A DNA stretch of 64,000 nucleotides, from assembly GCF_038022665.1 (NCBI RefSeq), contig NZ_CP150629.1, positions 2,524,480-2,588,479 on the forward strand. Reading direction: 5' to 3'. The position numbers were made by a program, and so were the translations under genes. Positions 17,763 to 26,017 of this stretch are shown one piece after another. Below the pieces are notes generated by a model, which was not told where the DNA came from, made no database searches, and saw nothing but the letters and a program-made list of their open reading frames with translations. Source of the stretch: Methanolobus sp. WCC4. Its GTDB lineage: Archaea; Halobacteriota; Methanosarcinia; Methanosarcinales; Methanosarcinaceae. Numbering within the stretch: the first letter of the stretch is position 1; each line of letters opens with the position of its first letter.

Positions 17763-18116
17763 TTACTGGGCCTGGTTCCCCATGGACTGTTCGATCTGTT
17801 CCTGAAGTTGTGTGAAACGCTTTGAGATCCTTTCTTCCTGTCTGGAAATAGACTGTAATCTAAGTGAAAGTGTCTCTACCTTCTCATTCAATTTAGAAAC
17901 TGCGTCTTCCTTACTGGACTTGATCTGCAGTTCGCCTACCGTGCGGTAGATGACAGCATCCTCAGGAACACTTTCAAGTTCTTCAAGTGCCATCTGGGAT
18001 TCTTTCTGCAGGGATTCCATCTGGGATTTCTGCATAGCAAGGGACTGAGCCTGCTGCTGAACCTGCTGCAACTGCGCTAACTGGTTCTGTATCTGTGGGG
18101 GTATTTGTGTACTCAT
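17763..18116 (-). CDS. pfdB: Prefoldin beta subunit
   Basis: The 117-residue protein consists of two long coiled-coil helices (about 5-50 and 75-112) joined by a short beta hairpin (VYRTVGELQIKSSKEDAV, without which the barrel cannot form). This is the beta subunit that, four per two alpha, makes the hexameric prefoldin, an ATP-independent holdase that passes unfolded proteins to the thermosome. GGTGA precedes the ATG. It closes the exosome superoperon, 131 bases after pcc1. Confidence 0.95.
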   Translation of the reverse strand: MSTQIPPQIQNQLAQLQQVQQQAQSLAMQKSQMESLQKESQMALEELESVPEDAVIYRTVGELQIKSSKEDAVSKLNEKVETLSLRLQSISRQEERISKRFTQLQEQIEQSMGNQAQ

Positions 18117-18247
18117 TTGGTTTCACCTGGCATACCAATAAACCTGAAGGGATTTTAATGTTTCTATATCCGGCAACACAAAAACAATGATGTGAAGATG
18201 GAATGGAGCCGCAAATAAAAAGAGATGACAGACTTATCACAGGATCG

Positions 18248-18484
18248 TCATTTCAGACATTCTGAGGTTTCAGAAGCCACCTGGATCAGACGTAACCAGG
18301 TGTTAAGTGTTGAACGCATGGATACAAGATCATCAGACCTCACGGTAAGTATAAGTGAGGAATCCTCAACACCCATATCCACGGATGAACGGTCAGTTAC
18401 CTGACTCTCAAGTTCCGGTTTCAGAGAACGATAGATAGAAGAAGCTTCGGATGTCCTGAAGACAGACCTTGTTACAAGGAGCAA
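18248..18484 (-). CDS. pcc1: KEOPS complex subunit Pcc1
   Basis: The 78-residue protein has the Pcc1 profile of two strands and helix (TSEASSIYRSLKPELES) followed by LILTVRSDDLVSMRSTLNTWLRLI. Pcc1 is the dimerising subunit of KEOPS, which makes t6A37 on ANN-decoding tRNAs. The start overlaps the stop of the Brix-domain gene by 13 bases, so translation is probably coupled. It is a regular member of the superoperon. Confidence 0.88.
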   Translation of the reverse strand: MLLVTRSVFRTSEASSIYRSLKPELESQVTDRSSVDMGVEDSSLILTVRSDDLVSMRSTLNTWLRLIQVASETSECLK

Positions 18485-18939
18485 TCCTCATCACCTTCAT
18501 AGACCTTATAGCTCCTTATCTTCAGGCTAAAAAGGACCTTTTCCTGTTCCTTGAAGGTCATTATATTTTCTGAGATATCCAGCACAGGATGAAGCGAGCC
18601 CTGATCCACGTCACCTGTCAACAGACCTGCTATCAAAGGTACGAGCTCATTATCCCCTTCTATTACAGCACCCGAGAACCTGGAATATGAGACAGGTGCG
18701 GATAACATTGAGATATAAAGTGATAATATGCAATTACCCTTCGGACCATAGAATGCAATACTACCAGGGTTGCCGTGATATTCACCAACGACAATAAGAG
18801 AGGTGTCATGGGAAAGGCCAAGGACCTCACCCATACTCATCTTACCACGATTGGAATACTCACAACCGAAAAAAGATGCCAGATGCTTACATAAAGTACG
18901 CGTTCCGGCAGAAGGTTTGCGAGAAGAAGTGATCAGCAT
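18472..18939 (-). CDS. Brix-domain ribosome biogenesis protein
   Basis: The 155-residue protein opens MLITSSRKPSAGTRTLCKHL, the typical start of archaeal Brix/IMP4-like factors, and keeps YHGNPGSIAFYGP. It probably binds rRNA during subunit assembly. It starts six bases after the rpoP stop and overlaps pcc1. Confidence 0.88.
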   Translation of the reverse strand: MLITSSRKPSAGTRTLCKHLASFFGCEYSNRGKMSMGEVLGLSHDTSLIVVGEYHGNPGSIAFYGPKGNCILSLYISMLSAPVSYSRFSGAVIEGDNELVPLIAGLLTGDVDQGSLHPVLDISENIMTFKEQEKVLFSLKIRSYKVYEGDEDCSL

Positions 18940-18945
18940 CGCTTC

Positions 18946-19083
18946 TTACTCTGCTTTGATGCGCTTGATGGTTGTTGGACGCTCTTTCACAAGGATACGG
19001 TGTCCACAGTATGGACAGCGGATACCTGTATACTCGTAGTCGATCTCAACATCCCTTTTGCATCTTGTACATTTATAGGCCAT
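18946..19083 (-). CDS. rpoP: RNA polymerase subunit P
   Basis: This short gene encodes 45 residues, beginning [20 protein letters not shown] and ending IKRIKAE. A zinc ribbon is clear (CTRC ... CPYC, residues 5-8 and 23-26). Subunit P (Rpb12 homologue) sits at the RpoB/RpoD side of archaeal RNA polymerase and is needed for open complex formation. AAGG lies six bases before the ATG. It is eight bases after the eL43 gene, whose pairing with rpoP is conserved in archaea. Confidence 0.95.
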   Translation of the reverse strand: MAYKCTRCKRDVEIDYEYTGIRCPYCGHRILVKERPTTIKRIKAE

Positions 19084-19090
19084 ATGAACC

Positions 19091-19384
19091 TTACTCTGCT
19101 GCTGCTGCTTCCTTTGCCTTCTTTACAGAACGAGCTACAGTCTTGCCTACGTTGGTCTGAGGCAGGAATGTACCACCAGCGAATGTGTAATCACACTTGC
19201 TGCATCTCCATATACCTGTACCCATTCTCTTGACGGTAGGACGTGCACATTCCGGGCACTTGTGTGCTGCACGCATCTTCTCTTCAAGGTCCGCTACTAA
19301 TTTACGGTCCCTTCTACCATAGCGAGTACCAAACCTACCGGCGGATCTGGATACTCTACCTTTCCTCGTATACTTTTTTGCCAT
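19091..19384 (-). CDS. rpl37ae: Ribosomal protein eL43 (L37Ae)
   Basis: The 97-residue basic protein carries a C2-C2 zinc finger (CPECARPTV ... CSKCDYTF, about residues 43-66) in the usual place. It is a large-subunit protein shared by archaea and eukaryotes. Start [19 protein letters not shown] agrees with the family. It lies 49 bases after rrp42 and directly before rpoP. Confidence 0.96.
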   Translation of the reverse strand: MAKKYTRKGRVSRSAGRFGTRYGRRDRKLVADLEEKMRAAHKCPECARPTVKRMGTGIWRCSKCDYTFAGGTFLPQTNVGKTVARSVKKAKEAAAAE

Positions 19385-19433
19385 GAATCTTATCTCCTTG
19401 AAATGTGTGGATATTATGATATTGATGTTTAGT

Positions 19434-20216
19434 TCAGATATTCAACAGATGGGCTTCCCTTAGTTCGGATGCTTTCTGGCAGGCCACTGAAACAGCCTTT
19501 AACAACTGTTCCTCGGTCAAAGGACCATCGCCACTCTTTTGCATACCGGATATTGAACCATCCTGATTTGAAACGATGGTAATACGTGTCTCACAGACGG
19601 TTTCCTCGTCAAGGCCAGGGTCTACCATCATCTCGCCGCCAATGTTCACCAGTGTTATGGCAACAGGCATGTCCCTGATAGGCATTGGCATATCCTCGCC
19701 CTTCCCTTCACGCTTACCGGGTACTGTTGCTGTCAACAGTGCTGCAATTGCGCCCAGAGAGGATGCATCCTGAATATTTCCGTAGTTATTGAGAACATGG
19801 ACATCTATGAATACCATCCATACTTCTTCTCCCTCCGTAATACACAACTTATTTAAATCAATTGCGCCTGACTCACGGATTCCCCTGTCAGTTACACGGG
19901 CCATCTCTATTGCATTCTCCTTAGGAGGACCTGCTTCAAAATCAGGTGAAGCGAGAGGGTTCAGCTCCAGGCTGGTGATGATGACACCCTGGTCCGCAGA
20001 GTCCGGGAATGGAGTACCTACCTGAAGTTTGACACCAACAAGTACCTCTGTCTCTCCCAGCTTTACCCATGCAGAACCTTCTGCCTTCTCGATCACATTG
20101 GTCCTGATATCGATGTCCCTTATCTCATCAAATGTACGTCCATCCTCACGTTCTCCTTTGAGCATGAGGTTGTAAATATAATCCTTCTTAAGTACAGACA
20201 TTACTTCGTTACCCAT
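19434..20216 (-). CDS. rrp42: Exosome complex component Rrp42
   Basis: The 260-residue RNase PH-like protein forms the hexameric exosome ring with Rrp41. Family segments [34 protein letters not shown] and [13 protein letters not shown] are present. Rrp42 lacks phosphorolytic activity itself but completes the active sites. I place the start at ATG 20216, because GAGGTG ends five bases upstream; the GTG at 20222 lies inside that ribosome site. The gene starts three bases after the Rrp41 stop, so the two equimolar partners are probably translated together. Confidence 0.95.
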   Translation of the reverse strand: MGNEVMSVLKKDYIYNLMLKGEREDGRTFDEIRDIDIRTNVIEKAEGSAWVKLGETEVLVGVKLQVGTPFPDSADQGVIITSLELNPLASPDFEAGPPKENAIEMARVTDRGIRESGAIDLNKLCITEGEEVWMVFIDVHVLNNYGNIQDASSLGAIAALLTATVPGKREGKGEDMPMPIRDMPVAITLVNIGGEMMVDPGLDEETVCETRITIVSNQDGSISGMQKSGDGPLTEEQLLKAVSVACQKASELREAHLLNI

Positions 20217-20218
20217 GA

Positions 20219-21268
20219 TCACACCTCGGGAGTCTCTTCTTCATCATCTTCATCGAGATCCTCGAAGGAGGGACCTGTTTCAACGACCTCGACTTCCAGT
20301 TCATCAAGATCATCCTCATCATCCTCTTCAGCGTCCTCTTCGATATCTTCAATATCCTCATCGTCTGCATCAGAGTACTCATCTTCTTCATCTTCTTCTG
20401 AAGACTCTTCAACATCGACATCTTCCTCGTCGTCGACATCTTCCTCGACATCGCCTTCGATATCCTCTTCGACATCTTCTTCTGAGGATTCGAGAGTACT
20501 TTCAACAATTGCTGAGACATCCTCTTCATCATCCTCAGGGATCTCAACATCCTCGAGTTTTGTGAACTTGTTCTTGAGGGCCTCTTTCTGGATCTCAAGG
20601 ATCTGACTGCATCCTTCCTTGCACATCTCAACGGCTTTCTTGAACTCTTCCTGTGTAACGTCACCATCCATCTGAAGGAGGGTGATCTCGCCATCTGAGG
20701 TAATAGCCATTGGGATATCCGCATCACCATAGTTGTCTTCAGGTTTGTTAAGGTCGAGTACCAGCTGTCCGTCAACCTTTCCTACAGCACATGCAGAAAC
20801 AAGTCCCTTCATTGGGATCCCTGCATCTGCGAGAGCCACAGAGGCTGCGTTAATAGCTGCTGTACGGGTTCCGGCATCTGCCTGGAGGACCTCGGTAAGG
20901 ACATCTATCACAGCACCAGGATACAGGTGAGTGAGGATCACAGGCTCGAATGCTTCCCTGCTTACCTTTGATATCTCGATGCTCCTTCTGCTAGGTCCCG
21001 GCCTTATGCGGTCCTCTACAGAGAAAGCTGCCATATTATAACGGTATCTTATATATACAGAATCTGCCTTCTGTAATCTTCTGGGGTGGAGTTCCCTTGG
21101 GCCATATACTGCCGCAATCACCTTGTTCTTACCCCATTCCAGATAACATGAACCATCAGCCCTGGAGACCACACCGATCTCTATCTTCATAGGCCTGATC
21201 TCATCAACACGCCTGCCATCCAGACGTAATCCATTTTCATCAATGAACTTTTCAGGTTTATCACTCAT
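20219..21268 (-). CDS. rrp41: Exosome catalytic subunit Rrp41 with long acidic tail
   Basis: Residues 1-240 are a normal archaeal Rrp41 (RLDGRRVDEIRPMKIE near the start, IDVLTEVLQADAGTRTAAINAAS, and VLDLNKPEDNYGDADIPMAI with the catalytic Asp pair), the phosphate-dependent 3'-5' RNase and polyadenylating subunit. Residues about 245-349 are a low-complexity tail made mainly of Asp and Glu with Ser and Val, which most archaeal Rrp41 proteins lack or have shorter. The tail is in frame with a normal stop and sits directly before the Rrp42 ribosome site, so it is not a sequencing frameshift. It may reflect salt adaptation or protein contacts. Confidence 0.95.
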   Translation of the reverse strand: MSDKPEKFIDENGLRLDGRRVDEIRPMKIEIGVVSRADGSCYLEWGKNKVIAAVYGPRELHPRRLQKADSVYIRYRYNMAAFSVEDRIRPGPSRRSIEISKVSREAFEPVILTHLYPGAVIDVLTEVLQADAGTRTAAINAASVALADAGIPMKGLVSACAVGKVDGQLVLDLNKPEDNYGDADIPMAITSDGEITLLQMDGDVTQEEFKKAVEMCKEGCSQILEIQKEALKNKFTKLEDVEIPEDDEEDVSAIVESTLESSEEDVEEDIEGDVEEDVDDEEDVDVEESSEEDEEDEYSDADDEDIEDIEEDAEEDDEDDLDELEVEVVETGPSFEDLDEDDEEETPEV

Positions 21269-21323
21269 ATTAATTCTCCAATGTTAGCACATTCCCCTAT
21301 CGATAGAAAAGAGACCATCCAGG

Positions 21324-22097
21324 TCAATTATCATCATCCAGAAGTGCATCTACTTTTCTGCAAGTATCTTCCCTTATCTCGCATTCATCTTCTGCATCTT
21401 CAGCAAGATCGGTCTCCAAAACAGCTTCATCCTTCTCTAAAACATCATCCTCACCTTTAAGGAAGTGAGATACCCTGTCCGTCAGACCGGATGTGTGAGA
21501 ATGTTTCATTATAAGCTCAATAGCTTCTGTGAGAAGGTCCATTTCACTATCTTTACCTTTTATCCATATCCTTCCATTCTGACCCACGAATATTTCGCAA
21601 CCAGTCTCTTTCTTAAGCATCGATACCATAGAACCACCATGTCCTATGATACGCGGAACCTTCGTAGGTGATATCTTAATAACGCGGCCAGTATCAAGTG
21701 ACCTCAGACCACGCTCTCTCATGGTCAGTTCGACCTTCATGGATGAATTTACATCTTTTATACGAAGCAATACGGAAGTTCCGAAGTCCATCTCTTTTAT
21801 CATCTTATCGGAATCCACACGTCTTGGATACTCCGATACGTGCAACAGCCCGTCATAGGGTGATGAAATATCGAATATCCAGTTAGAAGGAGTAACATCG
21901 ATAACTGTACCGATAACATAGTCCCGGGGTGATGGAATATACTTCCCGGAAAAAGGTATTACAGATATCTTCTTCTTTGCGTTCTTTACTCCGTATAAAA
22001 GTGAGTAGACCTTTCCGTCCTTTACGTAAGTACCCGGACCGGAATCAGCCTTGTTCTCGGACAGTAGCTGCCCCGGAATTACAATTTCGCGCTCCAT
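21324..22097 (-). CDS. rrp4: Exosome cap subunit Rrp4
   Basis: The 257-residue protein has an N-terminal domain (IVIPGQLLSENKADSGPGTY), an S1 domain (about 60-140, VIGTVIDVTPSNWIFDISS) and a KH-like domain (IIGHGGSMVSMLKKETG, about 149). Rrp4 caps the exosome ring and feeds RNA into it. The last 45 residues are acidic (EDDVLEKDEAVLETDLAEDA), like the tail of its neighbour Rrp41. It starts ten bases after SBDS on the same transcript. Confidence 0.95.
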   Translation of the reverse strand: MEREIVIPGQLLSENKADSGPGTYVKDGKVYSLLYGVKNAKKKISVIPFSGKYIPSPRDYVIGTVIDVTPSNWIFDISSPYDGLLHVSEYPRRVDSDKMIKEMDFGTSVLLRIKDVNSSMKVELTMRERGLRSLDTGRVIKISPTKVPRIIGHGGSMVSMLKKETGCEIFVGQNGRIWIKGKDSEMDLLTEAIELIMKHSHTSGLTDRVSHFLKGEDDVLEKDEAVLETDLAEDAEDECEIREDTCRKVDALLDDDN

Positions 22098-22106
22098 TAT
22101 GCAGCC

Positions 22107-22799
22107 TCATAACAATTTAGTTTCAGCGTCCCCTTTGGTAAGGTGATTGACAAGACCATAGAAATCATTCTGCAGACCCGCAGGCATCCTCACAACCGCC
22201 ACCCATGAACCGTCGCTCTGCCACTCGTTCTTCATTAGAGTTGCAAAACCTGCGACCTCACCATAGGCTTTTGCTGCGTAGTCTCCCGGGATCTTCACGG
22301 CAACGTCGACCTCCTCGAACCTGATAGGTATGATAGGACGGATCGCCTTCATTACAATGGTAACCTGTTCATCAACACCTTTGAGTGGATCGATATGGAC
22401 CTTGGCCTCTTCCATTGCCTTTTCGATCCTTCCCGGTGGATGTGGGGCTCTTGTCTGGGGGTTTATGGCATTCTGTGCAATGGTCGTTATGACCTTTCTT
22501 GTCTTCTCTTCCAGAATGTGCTTCCTCTGTTCCTTTGTGAGTTGCAGGTCACCATGAACAAGGATATGTTCAGCGACCTCCATCACATTACTGGTATCAA
22601 AAGTGGTCAGCAGGTCAGATTCAGCAACATGGTCCCCTTGATTCGCATCATAGAATATGGATTCTACAGCGATTATATCTTCGATATTGACCTTCTCTCC
22701 CCTCTTCAGCGCAAAAGCACCATCGGGTTCCACAAGGACTTCGAAATTATTCTTTCCTTTCTTGAGCCTTGCAATAACAGCCTCATCAAGAGATACCAT
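22107..22799 (-). CDS. sdo1: SBDS-family ribosome maturation factor
   Basis: The 230-residue protein has the three SBDS domains: FYSH-type domain (1-95, VSLDEAVIARLKKGKNNFEV), a three-helix middle and an RRM-like C-terminal domain (IPIRFEEVDVAVKIPGDYAAKAY). In eukaryotes SBDS helps release the anti-association factor eIF6 from the 60S subunit; archaeal members are assumed to act similarly. Its place between the proteasome and exosome genes is conserved in archaea. Confidence 0.95.
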   Translation of the reverse strand: MVSLDEAVIARLKKGKNNFEVLVEPDGAFALKRGEKVNIEDIIAVESIFYDANQGDHVAESDLLTTFDTSNVMEVAEHILVHGDLQLTKEQRKHILEEKTRKVITTIAQNAINPQTRAPHPPGRIEKAMEEAKVHIDPLKGVDEQVTIVMKAIRPIIPIRFEEVDVAVKIPGDYAAKAYGEVAGFATLMKNEWQSDGSWVAVVRMPAGLQNDFYGLVNHLTKGDAETKLL

Positions 22800-22827
22800 A
22801 TCAATTCACCCCATCATTAAATATTAC

Positions 22828-23622
22828 TTATTCAGTTGGTCCTTCCTGGTCTTCCGATTCTTCCTGGTCTTCTTCTTTCACTTCGTCCTTGAGCTCTTCA
22901 CTTACCCTTGACACAAAAGTTGAGACCTCTTCCTCGGAAAGTTTCCTGAACTGGCGGTCCTCAAGTGTCACAACACCAAGCTCAAGGGTTGCAGCATCCA
23001 CCTTTCCTTCTGCGGATTTGTAGAGTGCCTTCATACCAAGCATAATGGCAGCATCTATGTCCATATCTTCAGCATAATCTGCCTCGAATATCTCCATGAA
23101 TGCATTTCTTCCGGCACCTATAGCTGTTGCCTTGTACTCAAGGAGTGCACCACTTGGATCGGTCTCGAACAGACGTGGACTGGAATCGTCAACACCTGCT
23201 ATGAGAAGAGCGGTACCGTAAGGACGAACACCACCATACTGTGTGTATGTCTGTTTGTGGTCGCAGATCTTCTTGGCAATGACCTCAACACCAATTGGCT
23301 CATCGTATGAGACCATGTTGATCTGGGCCTCTACCCTTGCCCTGTCTACGAGTGAACGGGCATCAGCTACAAGTCCTGAAGTTGCAACGCCGATATGATC
23401 ATCGATCTGGAATATCTTCTCAATGGATTCTGCCTCTATCAATCTGCTTGTGATCCTCTTGTCTACAAGCAATACCACACCGTCCTTTGCTTTAACTCCG
23501 GCTGCGGTCGTGCCCCTCTTTACAGCCTCTCTTGCATATTCTACCTGAAAGAGACGTCCGTCCGGACTAAAAACTGTAATAGCACGATCATAACCCATCT
23601 GTGGTGTCATTTGCATCTTCAC
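22828..23622 (-). CDS. psmA: Proteasome alpha subunit
   Basis: The 264-residue protein contains the alpha-type N-terminus [20 protein letters not shown] (about 10-29), which gates the 20S chamber, and then the Ntn-hydrolase fold with [12 protein letters not shown]. The catalytic beta subunit is not in this window. The C-terminus is acidic ([16 protein letters not shown]). Two starts are possible: a GTG at 23622 with GGAG five bases before it, or an ATG at 23616; I keep the upstream one but homologues I recall start like the ATG form. Its position next to SBDS and exosome genes is typical. Confidence 0.95.
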   Translation of the reverse strand: MKMQMTPQMGYDRAITVFSPDGRLFQVEYAREAVKRGTTAAGVKAKDGVVLLVDKRITSRLIEAESIEKIFQIDDHIGVATSGLVADARSLVDRARVEAQINMVSYDEPIGVEVIAKKICDHKQTYTQYGGVRPYGTALLIAGVDDSSPRLFETDPSGALLEYKATAIGAGRNAFMEIFEADYAEDMDIDAAIMLGMKALYKSAEGKVDAATLELGVVTLEDRQFRKLSEEEVSTFVSRVSEELKDEVKEEDQEESEDQEGPTE

Positions 23623-23681
23623 TTCATCTCCTGATTGATCATTAAATAATTTATATACAATAACTTACTGAAATATGCGTT

Positions 23682-24056
23682 CTACTCATTTATATGTGAC
23701 TGTCTTTCGGGATTAAATACATCTGCACCCTCTAAATACTTTGTTGTTGCACCAAGAACCGTACCGGATACACCAAGTATATGGAAACTTACCCTCTTAC
23801 CCTTTATATGAGTGATCGTGGCAAGTACAGCACGTGTCTCACGGACATGTTCCCTGTCACAACTGATGATCCCCTTAAGGTCCTCAAAGGCAAAGAGCCA
23901 TATATTACACTCACTGGAACCAAGATCACCAAGAAGACTGCCCGACGCGGAGAAGATCTCCTTTATCACTTCATCCCTGCTGATATCAGCCCCTGTGATC
24001 AGTTCGAATGCAAGATATCTTTTATTCTCCCGCATTGTAGGAGGGAGCACTTTCAT
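23682..24056 (-). CDS. rnp2: RNase P protein component 2 (Pop5)
   Basis: The 124-residue protein starts MKVLPPTMRENKRYLAFEL, the classic Pop5/Rpp14 opening, and keeps the helix EVIKEIFSASGSLLGDLGSS. With Rpp30 it binds the catalytic domain of RNase P RNA, which trims tRNA 5' ends. The start overlaps the rnp3 stop by four bases (ATGA), consistent with equal synthesis of the two partners. Confidence 0.92.
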   Translation of the reverse strand: MKVLPPTMRENKRYLAFELITGADISRDEVIKEIFSASGSLLGDLGSSECNIWLFAFEDLKGIISCDREHVRETRAVLATITHIKGKRVSFHILGVSGTVLGATTKYLEGADVFNPERQSHINE

Positions 24057-24778
24057 TGTCCATCACCGCCTTCCGATGGAACATCAACGATCTCCACACC
24101 TTCAAATACATGATTTTCAGAAGGACGGTTCCTTTTCAGGATATTTTCCGGCACATCAGACAGTCCCTTTAACGCCTCTTCGCGAGTCATACCAAAAAGA
24201 GATGCAAGGGCCATAAGCTCACGAGGAGCACGCATATCATACAATGAACCTGCATTGCTTGTGAGAACGAAAGGAACATCATATTTGCGGATGATCCTGA
24301 GATCATTCCTGAAATTAGAAAGGGCCCTTACCCTTCTTCCACCTCGCAGACCTATGATATGGGACAGGTCAAAGGATATCGCAACATCGTTGTCACTTGC
24401 AGACTTTGCAAGGACGTGATTCAGGCCATTATCCTTCATGGAACCGAAATTAGAAAGAATATCTACATTGGAATTCTCAACCGCTGCACGATTGATGCTT
24501 TCACTGCCCCCATGAACAACGATCACATCGACCGTCTGGCGGAACTTCCCGACTAAACCGTGCAACTTTGAAGCATTCTCCGTCCTCAGTTCAACCCCGC
24601 TGATGATATCGAGACCATCAATTACAGTTGAACGTTCTGGTTTGCAGGAATTGAAAGGATTTGTGACGGCAACGCCCGTATATCCAAAGTGCTTTGCAAG
24701 GGCAGCCATTTCTTCTATCGTGTTCTTTCCTTCGGGAACGGTGTGGACATTCAGGTCGTAGAATCTGGTACTAACCAA
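24053..24778 (-). CDS. rnp3: RNase P protein component 3 (Rpp30)
   Basis: The protein has the TIM-barrel-like Rpp30 sequence (FYDLNVHTVPEGKNTIEEM near the N-terminus, SFDLSHIIGLRGGRRVRA, and FVLTSNAGSLYDMRAPREL). It pairs with Pop5 in RNase P. I choose the TTG at 24778 as start: GGAGG at 24785-24789 is six bases before it, inside the end of the upstream gene, and gives 241 residues. The longer frame from 24808 has no ribosome site and extends into the neighbour. The start overlaps the DUF54 stop by eight bases. Confidence 0.92.
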   Translation of the reverse strand: MVSTRFYDLNVHTVPEGKNTIEEMAALAKHFGYTGVAVTNPFNSCKPERSTVIDGLDIISGVELRTENASKLHGLVGKFRQTVDVIVVHGGSESINRAAVENSNVDILSNFGSMKDNGLNHVLAKSASDNDVAISFDLSHIIGLRGGRRVRALSNFRNDLRIIRKYDVPFVLTSNAGSLYDMRAPRELMALASLFGMTREEALKGLSDVPENILKRNRPSENHVFEGVEIVDVPSEGGDGQ

Positions 24779-25226
24779 ACAATTCCTCCACGATATGCCC
24801 TGCCTCAAGACGGTTCTTGGGGTAAGTGGCGATCTTTACCTTTACAGTGATAGAATCGGATGAAGAACTAAGTACTATATCACCAAGGAAGGCAGACTGT
24901 TTATCGAACCTCATATGGAATAGCTGGTCATCATCCAGCCTGTCGGGCATCTCACTGCGCAGGGTCTCTACATCCTCTGGAGACATATTCCCCCGGATGA
25001 ACCTGGCAAGCTTTACAGAATCCGATCTGCGGGTGATCTGGGAACTGAGCATCACAGAGGAATTACCATAATGACCTTCAATATCAGTTACATCAACAAA
25101 TTCATCGGTAACAGCATCATCAGGCATGCCCATGGCATTCCGTAAAAATAGGTCCAGGGCAGCACGTACCCTGGAAAGATCCTCAGTAGAGTGCGCGATC
25201 ACGCGCAGGTTGATATAATGGATCAC
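24771..25226 (-). CDS. RNA-binding protein of the DUF54/COG1325 family (predicted exosome-associated)
   Basis: The 151-residue protein matches the archaeal DUF54 family: [20 protein letters not shown], later [20 protein letters not shown] and [21 protein letters not shown]. It is annotated as an RNA-binding protein because it always travels with eL15, RNase P and exosome genes. It overlaps the eL15 stop by four bases and the rnp3 start by eight, so all three are likely coupled. Biochemical role not established. Confidence 0.85.
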   Translation of the reverse strand: MIHYINLRVIAHSTEDLSRVRAALDLFLRNAMGMPDDAVTDEFVDVTDIEGHYGNSSVMLSSQITRRSDSVKLARFIRGNMSPEDVETLRSEMPDRLDDDQLFHMRFDKQSAFLGDIVLSSSSDSITVKVKIATYPKNRLEAGHIVEELFG

Positions 25227-25813
25227 TTGCCTCTGTTAAGGTTTGATCTGATACTTGGCCTGTTCTTCTCAGTACCTGTACCACGTGACATCATACCTCT
25301 ACCCTTGCGACCTGCACTGGTCTTACCGCGCTGTGCACGTCCCTTCTGGGTGTTAGCACAGATCCAGTTGAGGTTCTTGTCGCTCTTGATAACAGGATGG
25401 CTTGGGTCTACGAGAATGACCTCATACCACTTTGATCTTCCGTCCTGACCAACCCAGTAGGAGTTGAGGACTTCCATGTTAGGGAACTTCCTTCCGGCAC
25501 GTTCTTCAGCGATCCTCTGGATGCTCATTCCACCGGATATCTTGTTCTTACCCATGCGCTGTGTACGCCTTCCACGGATGTACCTTGACTTTCTAAGGCC
25601 ACCTCTGCGTACCTTTACACGAGCTACGACTATTCCCTGCTTTGCCTTATATCCAAGAGAGCGTGCACGGTCGATACGGGTTGGGCGTCTGATCTTTGTG
25701 ACTGATCCCTCTCTTCTCCATTCCTGGAGCCTTTCCCATCTGAGTTCGTGGACATATGTGTTGTCCGGGTCTTTCCATGCGTCCCTTACGTATGCATAAT
25801 ATGATTTTGACAA
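25223..25813 (-). CDS. rpl15e: Ribosomal protein eL15
   Basis: The 196-residue basic protein carries the family stretches [40 protein letters not shown] and [20 protein letters not shown]. The start is TTG at 25813, supported by AGGTGA five bases upstream; no ATG fits. It is the first gene of the superoperon; a TATA-like TTTAAATT on the minus strand at 25926-25933 fits its promoter. Confidence 0.95.
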   Translation of the reverse strand: MSKSYYAYVRDAWKDPDNTYVHELRWERLQEWRREGSVTKIRRPTRIDRARSLGYKAKQGIVVARVKVRRGGLRKSRYIRGRRTQRMGKNKISGGMSIQRIAEERAGRKFPNMEVLNSYWVGQDGRSKWYEVILVDPSHPVIKSDKNLNWICANTQKGRAQRGKTSAGRKGRGMMSRGTGTEKNRPSIRSNLNRGK

Positions 25814-25879
25814 TTAGTTCACCTAAGTTCCATTTCTAGTTTCACGGTTCAGCAACCCTTTATGGTAGCTACATTCCCA

Positions 25880-25893
25880 CGGGACTTGTCCCG
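25880..25893 (-). promoter_or_regulatory. Hairpin in the leader of the eL15/exosome superoperon
   Basis: CGGGAC and GTCCCG are exact complements around TT; as RNA this would fold as a five-pair stem with a CAAG or CUUG-type tetraloop depending on strand. It lies in the roughly 90-base leader between the predicted start site and the eL15 TTG. It might be an rRNA-mimic binding site for a ribosomal protein or an RNA-stability element. Confidence 0.4.
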
Positions 25894-26017
25894 ACAATGA
25901 AACAGGACTACTACTTAACGTGATCTAATTTAAACCTTTGCACCACAACAGCAGAATGAAATGGAGATTATCAAATTAGCTCATCTTTTTCTCCATTCTA
26001 ATTTGACAAGCTTTTTC

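Noticed and set aside
20219-20530. Acidic tail of Rrp41 as a frameshift artefact
   Set aside because: The frame remains open to a stop that sits precisely at the Rrp42 ribosome site, and other frames give no better match.
20209-20775. 188-codon ORF in another frame of the rrp41 tail
   Set aside because: The Lys/Arg/Met-rich sequence is the frame-shifted reading of the Asp/Glu repeat and has no independent support.
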